Below are positions 56,535 through 64,000 of a stretch of DNA of 64,000 nucleotides, piece after piece; position 1 is the stretch's first letter; the number at the start of each line of letters is the position of its first letter. The position numbers were made by a program, and so were the translations under genes. The notes below the pieces were generated by a model. The model was not told the origin of the DNA and made no database searches. It saw nothing but the letters and a program-made list of their open reading frames with translations. Origin of the DNA: Xenoacremonium recifei (Eukaryota; Ascomycota; Sordariomycetes; Hypocreales; Nectriaceae); contig WOFQ01000068.1 of NCBI GenBank assembly GCA_012184525.1, positions 62,001-126,000 of the forward strand, written 5' to 3'.

Positions 56535-58288
56535 ATGGCAACCCCAAACTCTGCCCGGAAGCACATGTCTCGCTTCGTGCCGAAGTCGCAAAATGCTCTG
56601 CTTACGTCTATCATTGGCGTGTCAATCGTTGACTCGGTCCTCCTGGGTTATGACAGCTCCCTGATGGGGAGTCTCAACGTCATGGCTACATACTCCGAAT
56701 ACTTCCACCTTGACACGGCCACGATATCCTTGAATACTGCCAGCTCTTTTGTGGGAGGAGCTTGCGCGTGTTTTGTCTCTGGTTGGTTCGCTGATGTCTT
56801 CGGTCGACGGAAAGGCATGTACCTCGCGTGCGCCATTACGCTTATAGGGGCAATCATCCAGGCCGCAGCTCAGACCGTAGGGATGTTTATTGCTTCGCGT
56901 TTTATTATTGGTAAGTTCTACATACTATCATTGGGACTTTCGTAGCTGACTCTTTTTGAAGGGTTTGGCTTGGGGTTCGCTCAGACATCTTGTGTTCCCT
57001 ATGTGGCAGAGACCAGCCCATTGAAGTACAGGGCATTTGCCCTTGGTATGTTCTTTTCCTGTTGGAACGTTGGAACCTTGATCTCCTCTGGAGTCTGTTA
57101 TGGGGTAAGTCTCCCTTTCGATGGCATGTTCTTCTACTTATACGTTCATAGACAGAGTCTTGGGCATCAAACTGGGCATGGAGACTTCCAAGTTTGATTC
57201 AGGCAGTGCCATCACTTCTCGCTGCCTGTATAGTGGCAATTCTTCCGGAATCACCGCGTTGGCTGATTGGCCAAGATCGCCACGACGAAGCTCTTGAGGT
57301 CCTTGCTGCTATCAACGCACATGGGGATAAGGATGATCCAGGCGTTGTCGTACAGTATCGCGAGATCTCTGACACTATTGCGTGGGAAAAGTCACAGCAA
57401 CTCTCGTTTTTCAAGTCATTCTCCGGCAAGGCAAACCGGAAGCGACTCACCTTGGTATCCACATTCTCCATCATTTCCATGCTTCCTGGGACAAACATTA
57501 TCACTTTCTACTTTGGAGATATGCTGGTAAGTCACAGACGTTCAGAATCTGGACCTGCCGCTGACTATTGGTCCAGTCGCAAGCTGGAATTACAAGCGCA
57601 ACCACTCAGCTACAAATTAACATCATTTTGAACTCCTGGACGATGATATTTTCCATCGCTGGATCGTGGTTCTCTGATAAACTTGGCCGAAGAACTCTGT
57701 GCTCTTTGAGTCTTGCTGCCCAGATCGTGACATTCCACGCTCTTGCAGGTCTAACGGCCATCTACGGAGAGTCCACCAACAAAGGGGGAATTTACGGGAC
57801 CATCGCGATGATATTCCTATATAACGCAGCTTATGGATATGGGATCATCCCGCTGACGGTCTTGTACCCTCCAGAGCTTCTTCCATTCTCAATCAGAGGT
57901 CAGCCAATTGTTGAAACACTCAAAGCAGAACATAGACAGCTAATATTGAACTTCAGCTACTGGAATGGGCCTGTACACATTCTGCGCGAAATTTTGTGGG
58001 CTTTTCGTCACAATGGCTATGCCATATGCTCTTGATGCTATCGGATGGAAGACATACATCATCAACGCAAGTGTTGACTTCCTGATGCTGGCTGGTGTGA
58101 TACTATTCTGGGTCGACACTAGAGGACTTACTCTGGAGGAGATAGACCTGAAGTTTGACGGTGTCAAGCATTCAAGTGTGCCGGATCTGCAGGACGTCAT
58201 CGGTCAAGAACTTGAAACCGGGCTGGATTTAGGGGAGAAGGTGGACGGTAAAACCGGGGAGAAGGATATAACGAAATACACCGACTGA
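56535..58288 (+). CDS. MFS sugar transporter
   Basis: Model: join(56535..56910, 56962..57104, 57152..57526, 57577..57898, 57957..58288), 515 residues; introns are 51, 47, 50 and 58 nt. Sugar-porter markers: LLGYDSSLMGSLNVMATYSEYF in helix 1; WFADVFGRRKGMYL after helix 2; RFIIGFGLGFAQTSCVPYVAE; TSPLKYRAFALGMFFSCWN; PESPRWLIGQDRHDEALEVL; DKLGRRTLC; and VDTRGLTLEEIDLKFDG after the last helix. The form resembles lactose/cellodextrin-type permeases. It lies between the divergent amidase and a sulfatase 413 bp downstream on the same strand, so it could import the sugar released or processed by them. Confidence 0.88.
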
Positions 58289-60651
<2,363 letters not shown>

Positions 60652-60750
60652 GGTTGCTTTAAAACAGACGTACGTAACGAGAGATGGTTTTCTCACTGAG
60701 GAGCGCAATGGTGTTCTCCTGGTCTGACACAACGAGACGAAAGGGCGATA

Positions 60751-61881
60751 CTACTGATGGGTGCCATTTAATCTTTCTTCATGGTGCAAATGGTCCTCAA
60801 AATGCCCAATTCTCGGGTTACCGTTCTTCACAAGGAACTGGGGCGTCCATACCATACGGTTGAAATATTTGACGTATTTGCTACTCCTCTCACTTGGATC
60901 GTCCGTCTTCTTGCAGTGCAATACACATGACGGCCTTATTTCTTCCACTGTGTCTCTGTTTTGATTTTCAAGGTTGGTCTTCTCAGACATCAAACGGAAC
61001 ACATCTGCCACGCCGGCAAATAGTTCCGGGCGCCAACCTCCATACTTTACAAAGGTTGCCTCAACCTCTTCCATCTCCTTGATCCATCTGTAGCCCTTTC
61101 GCTGGGCTCCATACATGCTGCTCTCAATGATACTCTTTGTTCCTGGGAAATATTCCTCCATGTGCTCTCGCAGCGGCTCCAGGACGCCCATACAGTAAGC
61201 AGTTGTGTACGCTTGCATGGTGATGGCTGCTTGACCCTTATAAATGGCGCCGAAACACATCTTGAGGCAGCTCGCATTACCAATCGCGTCTCCGACCTGT
61301 CGTATGTTGAGAAGCGATAATAGTTGTTCAGACCATGGGTCGTCCGGATTCGACAACGTCGGGCCTGACACCGGTATCGACGGGCGGAACCATCTCTTGT
61401 CTGGTAACTCTTTGGGAGGAAAGCCAATAATAGCGCCATCAATGAATTTGATACCGACAGGAGAGAGAATGGCTTGTATCTGTCGGCACAGATCTGGAGA
61501 GATGGCGTTCAAGTCGACGTACTGCATGGGAAACTTGGAATGTTCAGATGCATTGTATATCTCGGCCACTGTGTTCGCTAGGGCCAATGCCTCTGCCGGT
61601 GGAACAATGGAGAGAAAGATGGATGCCTCAGCCAGCATCCTATCTAAAGGAAGTACCTTTACATTGAGCGACTTGGCCCGTTGCAGTGTCTTCGCACTCC
61701 GTCCGTCAAGGTTCGTAACCAAAGGATAGCAGTATCGCTTCAACAAAGATGCTATTCCCATGCCCATTTCACCAAAAGACATGATAGCTATTGTCGGTTT
61801 CTCATGGATATCACTGCCGGGATCAACAGGGGGCAGTGGGCTCGTACCTACCCCGGGCTCAAATGTCTTGTCCTGAACCAT
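60751..61881 (-). CDS. 6-phosphogluconate-dehydrogenase-like NAD(P) oxidoreductase (DUF1932-type)
   Basis: Single exon, 376 residues. The N-terminal Rossmann motif is AIMSFGEMGMGIASLLKRYC. VTNLDGRSAKTLQRAKSLNV and EASIFLSIVPPAEALALANT are typical of beta-hydroxyacid dehydrogenase relatives. YVDLNAISPDLCRQIQ and KFIDGAIIGFPP complete the NAD-binding domain. The second domain starts with CLKMCFGAIYKGQAAITMQAYTTAYCMG, a DUF1932-like C-terminal dimerisation part. The last ~70 residues, rich in charged and His residues, look less conserved and may be read through a lost or unused splice site. The substrate is unknown; an aldonate, hydroxyacid or amino-sugar derivative is a guess from context. Confidence 0.8.
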   Translation of the reverse strand: MVQDKTFEPGVGTSPLPPVDPGSDIHEKPTIAIMSFGEMGMGIASLLKRYCYPLVTNLDGRSAKTLQRAKSLNVKVLPLDRMLAEASIFLSIVPPAEALALANTVAEIYNASEHSKFPMQYVDLNAISPDLCRQIQAILSPVGIKFIDGAIIGFPPKELPDKRWFRPSIPVSGPTLSNPDDPWSEQLLSLLNIRQVGDAIGNASCLKMCFGAIYKGQAAITMQAYTTAYCMGVLEPLREHMEEYFPGTKSIIESSMYGAQRKGYRWIKEMEEVEATFVKYGGWRPELFAGVADVFRLMSEKTNLENQNRDTVEEIRPSCVLHCKKTDDPSERSSKYVKYFNRMVWTPQFLVKNGNPRIGHFEDHLHHEERLNGTHQ

Positions 61882-62538
61882 GGGGAGATGATTTCTCGGA
61901 GAACGGAGAAATTGTGTGCGTTTGATGTAAGATAATCTGGAGTATCGGATATGAAGATAAATTAGTTTCGAATGTTGTTCTTTTCGTACTCAAGCGCATA
62001 AGTGACGGATTGTGTTAAGATACAAGGCACACGGGAAGAAAATCGCTTGAAACGGAGTTGCTTTGCCGTGCGCCTTGTGGCGGGAGGTCTGCCCGTGGGA
62101 AGGGGATTGCCCGACCAGATAGGTAGCTTCGCCATTCCCAGTAACGGAAGAAACCGTATCAGACTAGCCCCGTCTTTTGATGCACGTCCAGCCGAAGAAC
62201 CCTGCGAACCGAAGCCGAAGGGATGACCAGCTGCAGCTGAGTTGGCGATTCCAACGCCGGAATCCGAACCCGAGTTGACTCGGATCGTGCCTCCGAACAT
62301 CTCCCAGCCCAACCTTGAGGCATCACAGTGAGTAGAGCCGCCGACAGACTTTGCGAAACAGGGGACGGCACCCAGTTTCGACCAACATGATGGCGAGACC
62401 GGTAGAGTTGTGCGCATACATGACCTCGCGTCTGGGGTTGGTTAGAGCTGAGTATCAATGTAAAGTAGACGTCCTGAAGGTACTAAGCTGCGGTTTCGCA
62501 TGCTATCAGCCTTCCTCATTGACGACCTGTAGTTGAGG
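61882..62538. other. Intergenic
   Basis: Upstream of the NAD(P) oxidoreductase. A minus-strand frame at 61962..62417 is open but reads as low-complexity Gly/Ser/Arg sequence and is not called. Confidence 0.5.
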
Positions 62539-62874
62539 ATGGGTGTTTCTCCTGCTAGCCCTATGGCCAGCCCCGTCGACGTTGACGGGGACGTGATACC
62601 CTCCATAGACGATTCGCAAGTTCAACAGAAAGAGAACAAATACAAACGCTTTTCTAGGCGGCGGAAACTTTCTATAGTTGTCATAACATCCTTTTATGGA
62701 TTCCTATCACCGTTTCCGTCAATTGGGAATCTTTCAGCGACGGCCGAAGAAGCAGCCAACTACGGCACCACAGAGACCAGGATCAATATTTCCAACGCAC
62801 TATATTTGGTTCTTAGGAGTGTCTCAGCGCCGAATTTGGGGCCGTTCTGTCTATGTATTATGTTTCGTGTCTAG
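62539..62874 (+). pseudogene. Truncated MFS drug:H+ antiporter (DHA1-like) fragment
   Basis: The N-terminus reads like the start of a DHA1 exporter: a hydrophilic leader, RRRKLSIVVITSFYGFLSPF for helix 1, and EEAANYGTTETRINISNALYLV leading into helix 2. After 'SAPNLGPF' the frame ends in a stop at 62872. The next visible family-like words (RIWGRSVYVLCFVSRNV) are in another frame around 62830-62880, so a frameshift is present. The remaining ten helices are missing. It is most likely a decayed gene, not a functional short protein. Confidence 0.6.
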
Positions 62875-63395
62875 GAACGTCAGAATAAGAGTAACCGCTC
62901 TTCACATAGAGAACGCAGTCAACTATACATCCTATGACTACTCTACGCACGACGCCCATATAGTAGATGACCCTACAAGATACGCCAATACAAGGAGAGC
63001 CGCAGTTGTGTTATCGGCGCCGCGGCCACGATGGGACCCAGATTCTCGTGCCTTGGAGCTCGGGATCTAACTCCGATGCTCACGCTGTCTTCCGCGCTAC
63101 GTCGGGATTGCTTCTTAGAGCCCAGCACTGACACAATGTCGGTTTATCTGCTGTATGACAGGTCGTTTGATTGGAACCTTACAAGTCAATGAGGGTCACC
63201 GGTAGATTTACGTCTCGGGTATAAGCTGATAAGAGCGTGGCCGTCACAAGCATACATCTCTCTTATGCCTTATAGGAATGAGAGAGACGATTATCATATT
63301 TATTGACAAGGCTTTCTGGACAAGAGGTCTGCCTGTGGCCAGCTTTATCGACTAACCCATACCTCCCTGGAAAGAATGTGCCAACATCCATCACC
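62875..63395. other. Intergenic / decayed MFS DNA and proline dehydrogenase promoter
   Basis: No intact frame. Includes the out-of-frame continuation of the MFS remnant, and the 5' region of the last gene. Confidence 0.45.
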
Positions 63396-64000
63396 ATGAT
63401 TTCCATTCAGAATCCATTGACGCTTTTGCGCACGATCAAACAACCGAGTAAGCTGTCTCGACAGGGCAGCCTCTATGCCAGGACATTATCGCGGATGAGC
63501 CCCAATAATCCTCGAGCCTTCGGCACAACAGCGAAAGAACCCCCTCCTTTATCTCTACTGCCAATAGCGACTCTTATTCGCTCATATTTCCTTACGTCGA
63601 TCCTGGCATCGCCAGTAATGCTAAGGCTATGCTTACCCCTCATGACTAGGATGGCCAACTCGCAGTCAATATTCCTGAACCCAGACCGAAACCCTATACT
63701 TCACCTACTTATCCGCCGTCTGTGCTTCGACCACTTTACGGCGGGCGAGAGCGAGGAAGAGGTTCAGAAGACAATCACCGGCATGAAGAGGCTGGGATTC
63801 AATGGCGTTATTCTCGGATATGCTAAGGAGGTTAGCCTCACCGGGGGACCTGTCATGACGGTTGCAGAAAGGGCCTCTGATTTCGATTACGACTCCGCCT
63901 GTGTCGAGGCGTGGAAAGATGGAATTATGAGGACCCTGAGACTAATCGGGAAGCAAGATTTCTTAGCTGTGAAGTAAGTGTGTTGCAACATCTGCCCCGT
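63396..64000 (+). CDS. Proline dehydrogenase (PRODH), 3'-truncated by the window
   Basis: The first exon runs from the ATG at 63396 to 63973, where AA|GTAAGT marks a donor; 192 codons plus two bases are visible. An Arg/Ser/Leu-rich start (MISIQNPLTLLRTIKQPSKL) suits a mitochondrial import signal. The body reads MANSQSIFLNPDRNPILHLL, RLCFDHFTAGESEEEVQKTI and MKRLGFNGVILGYAKEV, then EAWKDGIMRTLRLIGKQDFL. This is the start of the PRODH domain, just before its FAD/substrate barrel. The enzyme oxidises proline to pyrroline-5-carboxylate on the inner mitochondrial membrane. In Aspergillus the relative is prnD, but the prn neighbours are not seen here, so no symbol is given. Confidence 0.85.

Noticed and set aside
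61962..62417. 151-residue minus-strand frame upstream of the oxidoreductase
   Set aside because: Gly/Ser/Arg-rich without recognisable domain or splice continuity.

Overview
The window is nuclear DNA of a filamentous ascomycete (Pezizomycotina). Genes are compact, and many carry several 46-83 nt GT...AG introns that restore long open frames with family-typical protein sequence. Zn(II)2Cys6 and bZIP-like (DUF3425-type) regulators are present, as are many MFS permeases and a maltose gene trio of the kind known from Aspergillus. A Eurotiomycete or close relative is plausible, but I cannot place the species. No rRNA, CRISPR array or intact transposon was seen, and no tRNA could be called with confidence.

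Positions 1-17142 hold a partial unknown protein, a Cdc4/Pop1-type F-box/WD40 ubiquitin-ligase receptor behind a 1.1 kb leader without any ATG, a coiled-coil protein with five tandem four-cysteine modules, an F-box-like protein and a WD40 protein with a helical N-terminal half. Positions 18404-29136 are a sugar-use block: maltose-type permease (malP-like), C6 activator (malR-like), GH13 alpha-glucosidase (malT-like), a cytosolic type I sulfatase and a sugar MFS transporter. A 12-bp near-palindrome, RCTCGGNCCGGA, recurs six times in the intergenic DNA of this block and may tie it into one regulon.

Positions 31007-40775 are more conserved: a protein with an S/R/H-rich tail, Dug2 (the WD40-M20 subunit of the glutathione-degrading complex), a single-pass cell-surface protein and an Ayr1-like reductase. 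Positions 41195-61881 look accessory. They hold a small secreted protein with two CxxHGxHWHC motifs, a DHA2-type MFS exporter, a Dal5-type anion permease, a secreted sulfatase divergent from a bZIP-like regulator, a C6 regulator, an amidase, a second sugar MFS transporter, a third sulfatase and a 6-phosphogluconate-dehydrogenase-like NAD(P) oxidoreductase. This set (two sulfatases, amidase, anion and sugar permeases, two regulators) suggests scavenging of sulfated and/or amide-bearing carbohydrates; that is inference from gene content.

The right end has a decayed MFS fragment and the first exon of a mitochondrial proline dehydrogenase that runs out of the window. Exon boundaries were worked out by eye from splice signals, phase and protein continuity. 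Every multi-exon model given closes to a multiple of three.
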